A stretch of 64,000 nucleotides of DNA from Avena insularis. Lineage: Eukaryota > Streptophyta > Magnoliopsida > Poales > Poaceae. This document shows, one piece after another, positions 22,601-33,969 of the stretch (position 1 is the stretch's first letter; every line of letters starts with the position of its first letter). The stretch is taken from contig CM042689.1 of assembly GCA_023614405.1 (NCBI GenBank), positions 277,395,533 through 277,459,532 of the forward strand, written 5' to 3'. The position numbers and the translations under genes are program-made. A model generated the notes under the pieces. It saw nothing but the letters and a program-made list of their open reading frames with translations. It was not told the origin of the DNA and ran no database searches.

Positions 22601-24138
22601 TTACTACAGGAGTTGTTTGAGCCATGCGGGTCGTAGAACAACATGTGTAGGGTATGGAGTGTCTGATGGATAACGAGGTACCTATACAACTTAACCTGAG
22701 TAGTAATGGGATAACTAATGAAAGTGGCACCGGTGAGCAATATCTGCTATTTGGTTTCCATGCTCACTTGTGTCCTGTAGGACCCCGAGTACTTGATTCC
22801 CGTTCCTTGAATATTTGCGCTATCCACATCCGGGAGGCTTATGAACCCCCTGAGCGAGAGCTTGATTCATTCCTATTTCTTGGGGCCACAAAGTAGTTTG
22901 GGGCTTTATTTCCATCCTGTACTTATGCCATGCTTCTTCGCTTTATTTAAGATTATGTGAGGAGCACCTGTACTTTTTGGATGCGGTGTTTTGTGTATCG
23001 ACAAGCCCAGTCACACTTTCGGGTTCCCGTTGTTTACTGACCGACGCAAACCACAGGTCCGTTTGAGCCGCCAACTTCGCTATGGGTAGCTTAGTGGGGT
23101 GGCCCCAAAACATTTCTGAATCTGTGATCGCTTTGTCGTGAATGCCTCGTTGGGTTTTGATTTGGTTTTTCCGAGGTTGATCGAGTGTGTTGCTATTTGT
23201 GCACCCCTAGGGTAAATCTTTCCGAAAGCCGTGTCCGCGGTTATGGACGACTTGGAGCATTCTCGATCATAGACAAGTATAACTAAAGTACCGCTTTTAA
23301 TTTGACTAAGTACCGACTAGTAAATAGTGCAACACTAATGGAATGGATAATAAAACAGCCAACGGATGGGGGGGTTGTTCGTCAGATTCATCGTTGGTAA
23401 GAGAGTAGGAGGATGTATCTGTTAATATTACTGTTATAGATATTGTTATTAATTCAAGGACATCCGTCTATCTTTGGTTAGGCGGATGGTTAGTGAGTAT
23501 CTATAGAATTGTTAGGTGTTATCTTTTGCTGCAATTGCGTCACCCCAGGTTGTGTCCCCTTTAGAGGCATAAATACTTGCTGAGTACCCTAGGGTCTCAC
23601 ACGATAAATTGTTTGATTCAGATGAGCAGTAAACTCGCAAGATGGATCTTTGGGTGGAGGAGACGGACGATGTTGGCAACGATCACTCGGTGTAGAGATT
23701 CCGAACGGGATCCGTGAGATCCGTGGGCGGATGTGTTTATTTATGGGGCATCTTATGCCGATTTGCTTCTTATCCGTACTCGGATCTTGTTTTCCGCTCA
23801 CCGATACTCGATGTTTGATGTATGAGGAGATATCCTAAACTATTATATCTATCTAGGATATTTGGATCTTGCCGTATGGCGTTGCAATATTTCTATTTCT
23901 TTTAGATGGAATGGCTCTGAGGACTATTGTATGGTGGCTTGCATACATACTCATTTGTGTATGTAGTTGATCCCTTCGCCTGCCGATTACGCCGCTCGTT
24001 CTTGTCCCGATGTTTGGAAATGGTTAGGACGGCCGAAAGGTCTACCTGTGAGTGGCATTTGGGCCCCACCATACTATTTTAACCATTTCCGCTCATCCAG
24101 ACTTGTAACTAAGAGCGTAATTCACCGAGGTAGTTACA
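19694..24138 (+). repeat. 3' LTR of element C
   Basis: It is 4,445 bp and co-linear with 9932-14,353. Most differences are short indels in the GC-rich part (about 20,730-20,790 and 21,080-21,480) and near 22,790-23,400. The terminal hairpin and the CCCTAA-rich tract are kept. Confidence 0.93.
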
Positions 24139-26589
24139 ATTTTTCATCACGCCTGTTGGCACGGATTCTTACTAGCAGAGCGCAGTCGTGTGCGCTACCA
24201 GGCCATCAGATGGTATCTGTAGGTCTTATCTTTGCGTCGCAGACGCAGCATCCGAATGTTTATCACCGCGGAGGTGTTTCGGGTGGCCAAGGAGGATGCT
24301 ACTCACTTAGCGTTAATTGGGGCAGAGTTGCCGAAAAGTTTTGCATGCTGATCCGAAGGATCGCACTCGAAGAATTCATAGGGTGCGCGACCAGCGCTCC
24401 CTATGGGAGTAGCCCCCGAGTGTCTGTTTGAGTCGTAGACTCGAGCAGAGACTTTAATTCAGCCGTTGTTTGGCTTCAGGTCCGTAGGACACAAATTTTT
24501 CGGATGCTTGAATCCATCCTCCCTATGGGAGTAGCCCTCGAGTCCGTAGTGGAATCGTAGATTCGACGTAGGACTCGAAGAAATAGTTTAGCGGTGTAGT
24601 GCCTTAATCATACTTCGGGTGCGCGACCAGCGCTCCTGATAGGAGTAGCCCCCGAGTGTCTAGTCGAGTCGTAGACTCGAGTGGAGACTCATGCGAGGAG
24701 TAACCATTGACCCGGAAGTGCATCGAGTCAGTGTCTCACACATAAGGAGCCAGGAGTCAACGTAGCGGAGTCGTGCAACGTTTAGCCGGAAGGACTCGAT
24801 GTTGCGGATGAAGTTGACACCGTTGCTTCTTTCGAATGTGTGGCCAGCGCCGCTTTTCTTGTTGATTGATGTGGTCATCCGAGGTTTGCGTCGACTTGGG
24901 TCTTGGCATTTGGTCGACTCCGTTGGAGGGCCCGATACAATAGCGAGATGTAATTTCTACGTCCCTGTAGGCTGCAGAAAAGATGAAAATTTGTGAAGTA
25001 CTTGCATCTTGCAAGAAATATTTGCATGTCTGCTTGTATAGTAAGATTCTGGTGCCGATCGAGTCGATACTTTTGCACTGTATGCTAGGCATTTTCGTTA
25101 GCCTGATTACCCTTAGTCTCAGTACCTTGCCGAGGCACTCGGAGTTCAAGGATTCGACGATCAGGCAGAATCAGCTACTCGGGCTGTCGCGTATGAGGTG
25201 CTCGAGTGCATGGAGCCGATGGCACATTAGGTTACTCGAAGAGGGCGCAGCCCCCGAGTATTTCGAGTGCGAGTTAAAAAGGAATGAATTATAAGTAGAG
25301 AGAAAATTAGCTTTATTTGGAATTTGCCATGGAGAAGTTGACGCGGTAGCGGGTCACGCGATGGAAGTAGTCGACACAGAGGACCGCACTCATAGGAGCG
25401 ACGGGTTCCTGGGGTCGATGGCGGCAGCGAGTTCCGCATTCGAAGTTTGTCGCAATCGAAGACCACACTAGGTCATCGCATTCGAAGAATGCAACAGGCT
25501 GCTAGAGCCGAAGGCCGCGGCTGGTCGATGAAGCGGAGGGAGCCCCCCGAGTCGTTGGAGCCGAAGATCGTAGCGGGTCCCTGGAGTCAAAGGAGCTCCC
25601 GAGTCGTCGGAGTCGAAGCCGATGCAGCCGGCCGCCTCAAGTGAAGATCATATCAGGTCGCCGCATCCGAAGGATGCAGCAGGTCACCGCACCCGAAGGG
25701 CGCATCGGGTCGTCGGAGTCGAAGACCGCGACGGGTCGCCAAAGTGGAGGGAGACCCTGAGCTCCCGAGTGTACCGCATGGTCGACGAAGATGATGCAGC
25801 GAACGTTGTGATCCAGGTCGACCGAATCGCGCGGCAGACGTAGTCAACACATGGATTCGCGTGGTGTAGGTGTCCGCATACAGGCGTATAAGCACGTGCC
25901 TAAGCAAACAATTCCAACTATCTGTGTTTTTTTCTTTGGATTGACTTGGCCGTGTAGCTTGATAGATGGAAGAAGAACTTGCAAATTGGTTCTGATATTT
26001 CTTTCCAAAACGATAGTTACTTTCCTTCTTTTCTTGCTTTCTGACTTTTCCAAACTGAAAGCGTGAGCAGGTGAAGCATCTTGATGGCCTTTTCCTTTTC
26101 CTTGGTGAAGTACCACATCATGTTTGATTGATCCGCATGGCTCCCAGATCCTCGGGACTTGCTCTGATTGACAGGTTGTCTTGTTTTTAACTTGTCTTTT
26201 TTCGTCCGCTGAATAGCTTCTACGGAGTACATGGTAACACGTCTATATGCCATACTCGTATCGCAAGACAACTCGATGCCGAGTAGGGAAAAAATCAGAC
26301 ACACTGACGACAGTTGCACGCCTTAGATCTAGTCGAGATCGTTTTTCTTCTTCTTTTTCTTCATGATTGTACACGTCTGGCGGGTTGGGATCGCAGTGGA
26401 GTCTGGGTGCATCTTGGCAGATTTTGTTGATGTCGAAGCTGAGCATGCCGACACTGACGAATCAACCAGATGAGATCTGGCCATTGATGCGATGAGTAAG
26501 CCGAAACAGATCTGCTCCGCAGGAGCCGACGAATCGTAGATTGCAGCAGATGGGACCATCACGATCACACAATCAGCGTCCCCAGTTCC
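24139..26589 (-). other. Internal region of element B, repeat-rich and non-coding
   Basis: No gag, pol or other protein domain is readable on either strand. Three copies of a block containing a polypurine-like GTAGCCCCCGAG and 'GAGTCGTAGACTCGAG' palindromes occur at about 24,385-24,690. A 26-bp degenerate minisatellite lies at about 25,445-25,759. The part from 25,900 to 26,500 is unique-looking, with no recognised feature. Confidence 0.75.
25445..25759. repeat. Degenerate minisatellite, 26-bp period
   Basis: Successive units of exactly 26 bp begin at 25,445, 25,471 and 25,497, and again at 25,656, 25,682, 25,708 and 25,734. Each unit is of the form GGTCGCCGCATCCGAAG plus 9 bases. The middle (25,523-25,655) has units with small length changes. 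The period is not a multiple of three, and the frames contain stops, so it is not a coding repeat. Confidence 0.8.
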
Positions 26590-26605
26590 CACAGACGGCG
26601 CCAAT
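26587..26605 (-). other. Primer binding site of element B
   Basis: The minus strand reads TTGGCGCCGTCTGTGGGAA right after the right-hand LTR, the usual position and start (TGGCGCC) of a Gypsy primer site. Confidence 0.82.
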
Positions 26606-27180
26606 TGACGAGGTTTCGACTTGTCAATGCCCATTGTTATGGACTTGGGTTTTGGAGAAGATGGGGATGCTGGAGATCGTGGAACGGTTAACAGACAAGC
26701 AACCAGGGGACACGAGATTTACCCAGGTTCAGGCCCCCGGAGGGAAAACCCTACTCCTTATGCGCTCTTGATTACTGGCGGAATCGGTTACAGGTGCGTG
26801 ATTCGATCTGGCGTGGAGGTGCGTATGCGAAAGTATGAGTCGAGAGCTCTAAATCTATAGATCTATCATGGAGGTGGAGATCGTAGATCTATCTATTGGG
26901 GGGTTATGGCGTTTGTAGGTCGTGTCCTCCTTGTTGGACCCTCCTAGCCTTTATATATGGGGAGGCTAGGTCTCATCTTGTCTGATGGGTTACAAGTTAG
27001 ATTCGAACTCTAGTCTTGAGGTTTCCTTGTCTTGTGCGCTTGGGACTCCGTGTCCATATGGGCTTCGTTCTAGCTGAACCGTCATAGGCGTCATGGACCC
27101 GGGTAGGTCGTCGAGTGGGCCTTCCGTCGGGCTGGACCAGGTAGGCTAACATCAGGTACCCGTAGGGTATAACCATGTCA
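26606..27180 (-). repeat. 5' LTR of element B
   Basis: It is 575 bp, matching 9036-9621. A TATATAT run at about 26,953 fits a promoter core on either strand. Confidence 0.92.
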
Positions 27181-27185
27181 ATAGA

Positions 27186-28059
27186 CAAAAGAGCACGATA
27201 TCAACTGGGTACAAAAGTACAGGTGCAATGTTAAAAATGTTCCCCGTGACAGCACGGTTTTGCTAATTCCAACGTATAGATGCAAGCATATACAACTTCG
27301 ATGGCACAATGGTTCAAGTCTATTAGGGGCAAGAAAATAAGGTGTGCCATCAAGTTCGTGAGAGCTTTACTAACTATTTTTCACATAACAAAATACTTTT
27401 TTAATTCGAAAGGTAGATGAAGCTTGAGAATTTGCTTGGAATAGCAAAAGCTACTAGGTAGATATGGTGGACACAAATGGCAAAGGTTTTGGTTCAAAGG
27501 GATTGGAAACATGAGAAGTATGCCTTCTCAAAACAGGTTTTTGGCTAGCAAGGCTGGGTAGCAAGCAAGAAAGTTGAAAGAAACAAGCAAATACACAAGT
27601 AATAAAGCCAAACATGCAATCTTCCTTGAAGACACAAAAGATCTTAAATAAATAATACTAAGCTTATGAGCCAACAAGAAAGAAAGTAAATGATACAAAA
27701 TACCTGTAAGCTTTTTTTCTCTTTTTCTTTCAAACCTCAAAAAGTACTGCTACTGACCAGAACTCGGTTTGCCAAAACCAATTTAGATCCACTTAATGCT
27801 CCCAGAGTGATGCCAATACTGATCAACAAGATCCATCATATAATAGAGATTGCAAACTAAAATAAGAAGTGCAAAAAGTAAAAGATGAAACTTCTCATTA
27901 ATAATCCAATAAAGGCACTCACACCAAGGGATACATAGATAATCAACTAAAAGAGAGATACTTCCACATTCAAACCAAACTATAAGATAACATCTCTACC
28001 AAAGATACGAATCCACTAAAAAGGTAAAAGATAAAAGATAATGGTGGTGATACCCCGGC
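27186..28059 (-). other. Non-coding internal part of element A
   Basis: It continues the text broken off at 9035 and matches element D from 38,413 on (ACAAAAGAGCA, ATCAACT and the GTGCCATCAAGTTCGTGAG word in both). The match fades after about 27,400. No ORF is supported. Confidence 0.75.
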
Positions 28060-28060
28060 A

Positions 28061-28073
28061 CTCCCCCAAGCTT
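28061..28073 (-). other. Internal copy of the A polypurine tract
   Basis: CTCCCCCAAGCTT here is identical to the 13 bases at 7988-8000 beside the 3' LTR. It lies just downstream of the accessory ORF stop. Confidence 0.6.
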
Positions 28074-28109
28074 GGAACAAGCCAAGGGGATGCCAAACCT
28101 GATGACGAA

Positions 28110-28562
28110 TTACTCCTTTGGCGGTGGTGGTGTTCTCCTAATAAGTTCCTCAATAAGTTTCTTCAAATCCTCAATATCGAAGGTCAGAGTACGAATCAAC
28201 TTCGGATTATGTTCAATGCAGCCCATGATCAATTCGGACCGAGGATCCCAGTCCTTATTATTCTTTCTCCACTCTTCCTTCTTAGAGTGTTCCTTCCCTG
28301 CATGGTTAGAGTGAGTGGTACGAGGAGGAGGTGACCGTGTAGAGAGGGTATGATGTGGAGTTTTCCCTCCTGTAGACATCCGTGATGTCCTCTTGAGCTT
28401 GATAGGTTTTGCCAGCACTCCAATGCTCGCGACGGTAGTGCAGGTGTCCGGTTTCTTGTCCTCCTCCATGTCTCCTTCATAACTTACCGAAATCTCTTCC
28501 TCCTTGGGTTTGTGAGGATCGTCTTCCTTGGGCTTCTTGCCTTTGTCGTTGGCGGAGACCAT
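28110..28562 (-). CDS. Accessory ORF of element A, function unknown
   Basis: This is an intact 150-codon frame from an ATG in good context. It encodes a highly charged protein: a Lys/Glu/Asp-rich N-terminus (MVSANDKGKKPKEDDPHKP), a basic Ser/Thr/Pro middle, and a C-terminal part that could be helical (HNPKLIRTLTFDIEDLKKLIEE) followed by a proline run. I see no zinc finger, nuclease, polymerase or membrane segment. It is separate from gag-pro, lying between that unit and the 3' LTR, where plant elements sometimes carry extra genes. An LTR-like promoter module sits about 95 bases upstream of its ATG. Element D has no counterpart at this place. No function is claimed. Confidence 0.6.
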   Translation of the reverse strand: MVSANDKGKKPKEDDPHKPKEEEISVSYEGDMEEDKKPDTCTTVASIGVLAKPIKLKRTSRMSTGGKTPHHTLSTRSPPPRTTHSNHAGKEHSKKEEWRKNNKDWDPRSELIMGCIEHNPKLIRTLTFDIEDLKKLIEELIRRTPPPPKE

Positions 28563-28656
28563 GGTGCTCTAAACTTGAGAAGATTTCCTAACAGAAACAT
28601 ATCGAAACGAAAACACGATGAGAACACGATGCACGAACCTCGGGGGATTCGTGGGG

Positions 28657-28772
28657 TTATATATTACGAAGTTTCAGAGTATAAGGAAGGTTTTGACACG
28701 GAAACGAGGAGGAGTCAGAGTTCGGGAGAGTCAAACCCCCTCTAGGCGCGACTAGGCTGGGCCCGCGCCTAG
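28657..28772 (-). promoter_or_regulatory. LTR-like promoter module upstream of the accessory ORF
   Basis: TTATATATTA lies at 28,657-28,666, 95-104 bases before the accessory ATG. At 28,742-28,772 is an inverted repeat CTAGGCGCG...CGCGCCTAG whose sequence, and the C-rich flank CCACCCTAGGCGCGGGCCCA (minus strand), match the hairpin in the LTRs of A and D. It looks like a copied or captured LTR promoter. Activity is inferred only. Confidence 0.5.
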
Positions 28773-29456
28773 GGTGGGTTTGTCCACCCAAGACTCCGGT
28801 TCCTCCTATGTTCCGTCTTGTAGTATCCTTATGTATTAAAAACATCAAAAATATAAAAAGATTGGGGTTTCACGAACCTTCTGTTTTCACCACTTTTACC
28901 TATTCAAAGACGAACTCTGCAGACTCCTTTTCTCATTTTCCTGGGAGTTTCCTTTCCTCACAAGGCAATACACAAGCTTCAATGGTAACATTAGTGTAAG
29001 CAAAACAACAAATCTTTATGTTCATGCTTAACTGAAATCCATCAAAACAAAGGCTTCTATAAGAGGCAAATGCAAATGATAACAGAAATCTGTCAAAACA
29101 GACCAACGGGTAAAGATTGATTATTTCGAAAACCTTCTGTTGCTCAAATAAAAAAGTGAAGAACTAATGAAAGTTGGGTAACAACTTGGATAACAAGCTC
29201 AGAAAAATACAGCTCCATCCAACGTACTGAGATTCCTCACCAATTTTTACAGTGCAGCACAAAAATCTGTCCCAGGACAGCCACTTTTCACAACTCCTCT
29301 ACTTCACAAAAGCTGTTGAACTTGACACAAAAACTAAAACAAAAAGGATAAGGAGCGGTTATTACAGAGGTAATAACTTCCAAGACTCAACCAAACTCTT
29401 GGGTTATCTCCCAACAAGTACTTTTGTTTTATGCCTTTAAGTTAGGCCTGATACTT
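28773..29456 (-). other. Non-coding spacer of element A between accessory ORF module and gag-pro
   Basis: No ORF is supported. Stretches at about 28,900-29,000 and 29,080-29,430 resemble element D at 39,480-39,560 and 39,700-40,060 (for example ACCTTCTGTTGCTCAAATAA and CTTGGGTTATCTCCCAACAA in both), so this is shared 3' internal sequence. Confidence 0.7.
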
Positions 29457-31478
29457 TCAAAGATGCTCACAAAGGAGATATAAATCTGGAGTGAAAAGAG
29501 CATCAAGAAGCAAATAACCAACACTCTTGAGTCTAACCCACTTCCTATGCATGGGAGTAGTATGAGAAAACGAATTATTGAAACAAAAAGCCACTAGCAT
29601 AGGAAGACAAAACAAATGCAACTTCAAAGCTTTCAACATAAAACGGGGAAACTTAACATTATTGAGATGTGTAAAACCATGTTTCCCTCTCTCAGAATAA
29701 ATTTTAGTAGCACTTTGAATAAAGTTGACAATATAACTGTCACTGGCAACAACTTTATCATCTGAGTAAGCATATTTACAGTCACCAAAAAGAGGTCCAA
29801 GGTTATAAACCAGATCAATAGAAGCAATTTGTTCCATCCTAAAATCTTTATTAGGCAAGCTGTTTTCACAAGGAACTTTAGCAAATTTGGAAAAGTTAAA
29901 CTCATAAGAATCTCCATCAAACTTACTTAAAACTTTTTCCTTCTTACAATCAATAATAGCACCACAAGTGTTCAAGAAAGGTCTACCGAAAATGATAGGG
30001 CAAGTTTTGCTAGCTGCTGAATTAAGTACTAGAAAATCAACAGGATATTTAATCTTACCACAAAGAACCTCCACATCTCTTACAATACCAATTGGGCAAA
30101 TGGTTTCCTTATTAGCAAGGTGAATAACCACATCAATGTCCTCAAGCTCACAAGGACCAATTTCATGCATAATTTCCCTATAAATCTCATAGGGAATAGC
30201 ACTAGAACTAGCACCAATATCACATAAACCATAGTAGCAATGATTACCAATTTTAACAGAAAGCACAGGAACACTAGCTTTTCTAGCTTTACTAGGATGA
30301 GAAATAATATTAGAAGCGTCTTCACAGAAGACAATATGCTCATCCTCTATATTTCTAGCGTCAAGATCTTTCACAATAGCTACCACAGGTTCAACATTCA
30401 ATTGCTCATCAGGCTCCACAGTTTTTGTTTGTACCTTTGCTATTTGCACCAATCATCATAGAATACTCCTTTACCTTAGCTGGGAAAGGTATTTTCTCAA
30501 CATAAGGTTCAGGCACAATATGATTAGTAGTACAAACTTGAGTACTTCTAACAGGAACATGACTAACAACATCTTTATAAGGAGCATGGTACTTATTCCA
30601 CTTCTTCTTGGGAATTTCTATGTAAGAGGCAAAGGCCTTAAAGCAGTTGGCAATACTTTGGGAATCAAGACCAAACTCATTACTAATATCACGGAAGTCA
30701 TTAGTTCCCATAAAAGATTTAATGCATTCATAATCATAGTTTATACCTGACTTTCTTCCTTTGTTATTCTCCCAAGCTTCAGTGTTTTCTTGAATACGGT
30801 CTAGTAGATCCCATTTAGCTTGTTCCTTCATACGTGTGAATGATCCAGCACAAGAAGCATCTAGTAAATCTTTATTATGAAGAGAAAGCCTAGCATAAAA
30901 GTTATTGATAATAATATTGTTAGGGAGTTCATGAATAGGACATTTAAGCATTAGTAACTTCAATCTCCCCCAAGCTTGAGCTGTACTCTCTCCATCACGA
31001 GGTCAAAGTTATATATCAGATTTCTATCCTTACGAATCTCACTGGGAAGATAAAATTTAGAATAAAAGAGAGAAGCCATTTCCTCCCATTCCATGGATTG
31101 TCCATTCTTCAGCAGCTTATACCATTCTTCAACTCTCCCTTTCAAGGATATGGAGAGTAACTTCTTCTTCACCTGTTCGGTTGTGATACCTGCACACTTA
31201 AACAACCCGCATAATTCATAGATAAAAAGCAAGTGATCACCAGGATGGACACTTCCATCCCCAAAATAATAATTATCCATAACACGATCAACGATACTTG
31301 TAGGTATCTTAAAAGGATCTATCTCAACAGGTGGTGGTTCATCTACTACCCTAGCAGCGGTAGTAGTTTTCCCAAACAAAAAACCAAGTGGGTTATCCAT
31401 ATTGGAAACAAAGTAACAATCAGTAACAAAAATATAATACTCATAGTAGAAGTTTCCTTTACCAGTTCCACTCTTCAA
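29457..31478 (-). pseudogene. Element A gag-protease, two frameshifts
   Basis: Gag starts upstream of 31,400 and includes a retrotransposon gag core (VEEWYKLLKNGQSMEWEEM, FYSKFYLPSEIR). Near 31,000 one base is gained or lost and gag continues as ESTAQAWGRLKLLMLKCP and LSLHNKDLLDASCAGSF. Near 30,450 a second shift leads into the protease part, with active site CDIGASSSAIP and the later IIFGRPFL flap-side motif seen in plant retroviral-type aspartic proteases. The frame ends at 29,457 with about 130 residues after the protease core. No reverse transcriptase, RNase H or integrase follows, so A was defective for replication on its own even before decay. Confidence 0.88.
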
Positions 31479-31488
31479 TAGCGCTCAC

Positions 31489-31506
31489 TCCCCGGCAACA
31501 GCGCCA
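31489..31506 (-). other. Primer binding site of element A
   Basis: The minus strand reads TGGCGCTGTTGCCGGGGA. It should adjoin the 5' LTR, but a LINE of about 2.45 kb now separates them. Confidence 0.82.
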
Positions 31507-31513
31507 GAAAGAG

Positions 31514-33969
31514 TGGGTTGCTCTGATAATGTTAATATGTTATTTGATCTTGAATAGCTTGTTAGTCCAGCATCTCATGTGGATTTTAGCAGCCTTGAGG
31601 AACCTTTTTCTATAGAGGAAATTGATAATATTGTCAAGCATATGCCAGCTGATAAATCTCCTAGGCCTGATGGATTTAATGGTTCTTTCCTCAAAAAATG
31701 TTGGGATACAGTTAAGAGTGTTTTCTATAGATTATGCAATGATTTCCATTCTGGCTCATTGAATATTGATAGTATAAACACTGCATTCATAACCCTCATT
31801 CCCAAAGTCATCAATCCTGAATGTGTATCTGATTATAGACCAATTTCCCTGGTTCGTATTGCTCTGAAATTTCTTACCAAACTACTTGCAAACAGGCTTC
31901 AGAATATTATTATTCCCATGATTCATAAGAACTAGTATGGATTCATCAAGTCCAAGACCATTCATGACTATTTGGCATGGTCCTTTAAATATCTGCATCT
32001 CTGTCATAAATCCAAAAAGGAAATTATTATTCTCAAGCTGGATTTTGAAAAGGCTTTTGATAGGATTGATTATTCTGCTATTATTTCCATGATGAAGCGG
32101 CTTGGTTTTGGTGCCAAATTCATGTCCTGGTTCCCATAGGAAATTGATCAGATGTAAGCGGGGTGTCAGGCAAGGTGACCCCTTATCCCCTCTATTATAT
32201 GTACTAGGGGGAGAATTATTGCAATATGTGGTAAATGCAGCATGGACTGATGGTCAGATATCACTGCCTCTAGATCAATCATATGGTTTAGATTATCATA
32301 TCATCCAGTATGCTGATGATACTCTCATTGTTATGCCAGCTGATCCAGTTCAGCTCACCAATTTGAAGTCCCTCTTACTGAGATTTTCTCAGTCTACTGG
32401 ACTGAATGTCAATTTCAGCAAATCTTCCATGGTGCCAATAAATATCTCTGCTGAGAGATGTCAGACCCTAGCTGATATATTTAATTGTAAAAGAGAATGC
32501 CTGCCATTTACTTATCTGGGACTTCCTATGGGAACAACTAAACCAAAGATGGTGCATCTGATTGGCATTATTGAAAGAATTGATAGAAGATTATCTGGTG
32601 TCACATCTACTCTATCATATGATGGAAGATTGGTATTTCTCAAAGCAGTTATTGATGCTATTCCAAATTATGCTATGTGCTCTATGAAACTTCCATTTGG
32701 ATTTGTTGATCATGTGGAAGCATCTGGCAGAGGTTTTCTATGGAGAGGGAAGGATATTGAAAACAAAGGAAAATGTTTGGTCAAATGGGAGAAGGTCTGT
32801 CAGTCCAAAAAGGCAGGTGGTTTGGGTGTGAAGGATCTGAGAGTACATAATTGTTCATTGCTCATGAAGAATTTATTTAAATTCATGAACAACAGAGATA
32901 TTCCATGGGTCCATCTTATTTGGAAAGCTCATTACTCACAAGGGAAATTACCTCATATTAGCTCACCTTGCGGTTCTTTTTGGTGGAGAGATTGCTTATC
33001 ACTTTGGTCTGAGTTTGATAAACTTGTATCCATCAAAACTGGAAAGGGTGAGACCATTAGTTTGTGGAAAGACATATGGATGGAGGAAACTTTTCAAAGA
33101 AGATTTCCTCACTTATTCTCTTTCTCTAAGAACCAAAATATCAGTCTTTACCATGCATCAGTCATCATTACTGAGGATTTCTATGATCATTTCCACCTTC
33201 CACTATCTCTGATAGCAGCTCAGTAGTTTGATGAGATGATCAATATTCTTATTGACTGGTCAAACTCTGCCTTGATCAATGAGTCAGATGAATGGAAGCT
33301 TCCCTAGGATCATGGTTACTCTTGCAAGAAGGTGTACCAATCCCTGAGAACATCTGAATCTGCTCCTCTGCCATTTCAATGGATCTGGAAATATTGTGTG
33401 CTTCCTAAGCAGAAATTCTTTTTCTGGCTTCTAATCCAAGACATGCTAAATTCTAGAGATCTATTGAATAGAAATAATTTTTATGTGGCATCTACTGACT
33501 GTGTGCTATGTGAGGATAACACACTTGAAACCATGATCCACCTATTCTTCTCATGCGACTTCAGTCAGTCATTTTGGTGGAAACTTAACATGGAGTGGAA
33601 TATTGATCTTTCATTTATTGATATGCTCATTGATGGTGGTCAGAGGGCTAATTCTCTGTGTTTTAAATAGGTGCTGATTACTGCCTGTTGGAGTATTTGG
33701 AATCATCAAAAAAAATCATTTTTTGATGGGAAGCAACTAGATCTTTTGGAGTGTTTTAGATTCTTTAAAGAATCCTTTGCTCTTGTTATGCATAGAGCAA
33801 AGCCCAGCCTCAAGGAGGGCATGCAGCAGTGGCTCGATACCTTGTAATTTATTATTTAAACTATTTTTCCCTTTTGCCCTTTGTACATACCCATTTTATA
33901 AATGAAAAATGACACAGTAGGGGCCTTCCCTACTGTTTTTGTGTAAAAAATGGCGCAATAAAATAGTCT
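31514..33969 (+). mobile_element. 5'-truncated LINE (L1-like) inserted in element A
   Basis: The insertion starts within the reverse transcriptase region, lacks ORF1 and the endonuclease, and ends after a 3' tail with TTTTGTGTAAAAAA at about 33,938-33,950. A candidate imperfect duplication is GCGCCAGAAAGAG (31,501-31,513) against GCGCAATAAAATAG (33,953-33,966). It lies antisense to A, between A's primer site and 5' LTR. The start position is approximate. Confidence 0.85.
31579..33846 (+). pseudogene. LINE reverse transcriptase and C-terminal zinc-binding region
   Basis: The frame has motifs of a non-LTR reverse transcriptase: AFITLIPKV and DYRPISL, then after a TAG at about 31,933 LKLDFEKAFDRI, RQGDPLSPLLY, and the catalytic YADD at 32,309-32,320. 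Downstream are LPFTYLGLPMG and, after stops near 33,224 and 33,307, the zf-RVT-like segment with WKYCVLPKQKFFFWLL and CVLCEDNTLETMIHLFFSC. There are also frame breaks near 32,090 and stops at 33,668. It is a dead copy of target-primed reverse transcription machinery. Confidence 0.9.

Larger units (their letters stand above)
9932..24138 (+). mobile_element. Gypsy chromovirus C with 4.4-kb LTRs, inserted in B
   Basis: The LTRs are 9932-14,353 and 19,694-24,138, start TGTAGC and end GCTACA/GTTACA. The perfect 5-bp duplication ATTTT is at 9927-9931 and 24,139-24,143. The primer site TGGTATCAGAGT follows the left LTR and a purine tract precedes the right LTR, so C reads on the plus strand. The order gag, protease, reverse transcriptase, RNase H, integrase is Gypsy. 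The C-terminal chromodomain-like segment after integrase marks a chromovirus, and the long LTRs suggest the Tekay-like branch (tentative). Frameshifts and stops inactivate it although it is the innermost insertion of the stack. Confidence 0.93.
9036..27180 (-). mobile_element. Non-autonomous LTR retrotransposon B, inserted in A and split by C
   Basis: The LTRs 9036-9621 and 26,606-27,180 start TGACGAGG and end ATGTCA. The perfect 5-bp duplication ATAGA is at 9031-9035 and 27,181-27,185. The primer site TTGGCGCCGTCTGTGGGAA (minus strand) adjoins the right LTR, and a purine tract adjoins the left LTR, so B reads on the minus strand. Its internal region is only about 2.8 kb (9622-9931 plus 24,139-26,605) and has no gag or pol. 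It consists largely of GC-rich degenerate repeats, so B is a small derivative that relies on a partner. Element C interrupts it close to its 3' LTR. Confidence 0.92.

Noticed and set aside
28060..28870. Independent small LTR element around the accessory ORF of A
   Set aside because: A polypurine core and an LTR-like promoter are present, but I find no second LTR copy, primer site or target duplication that would define a separate element.
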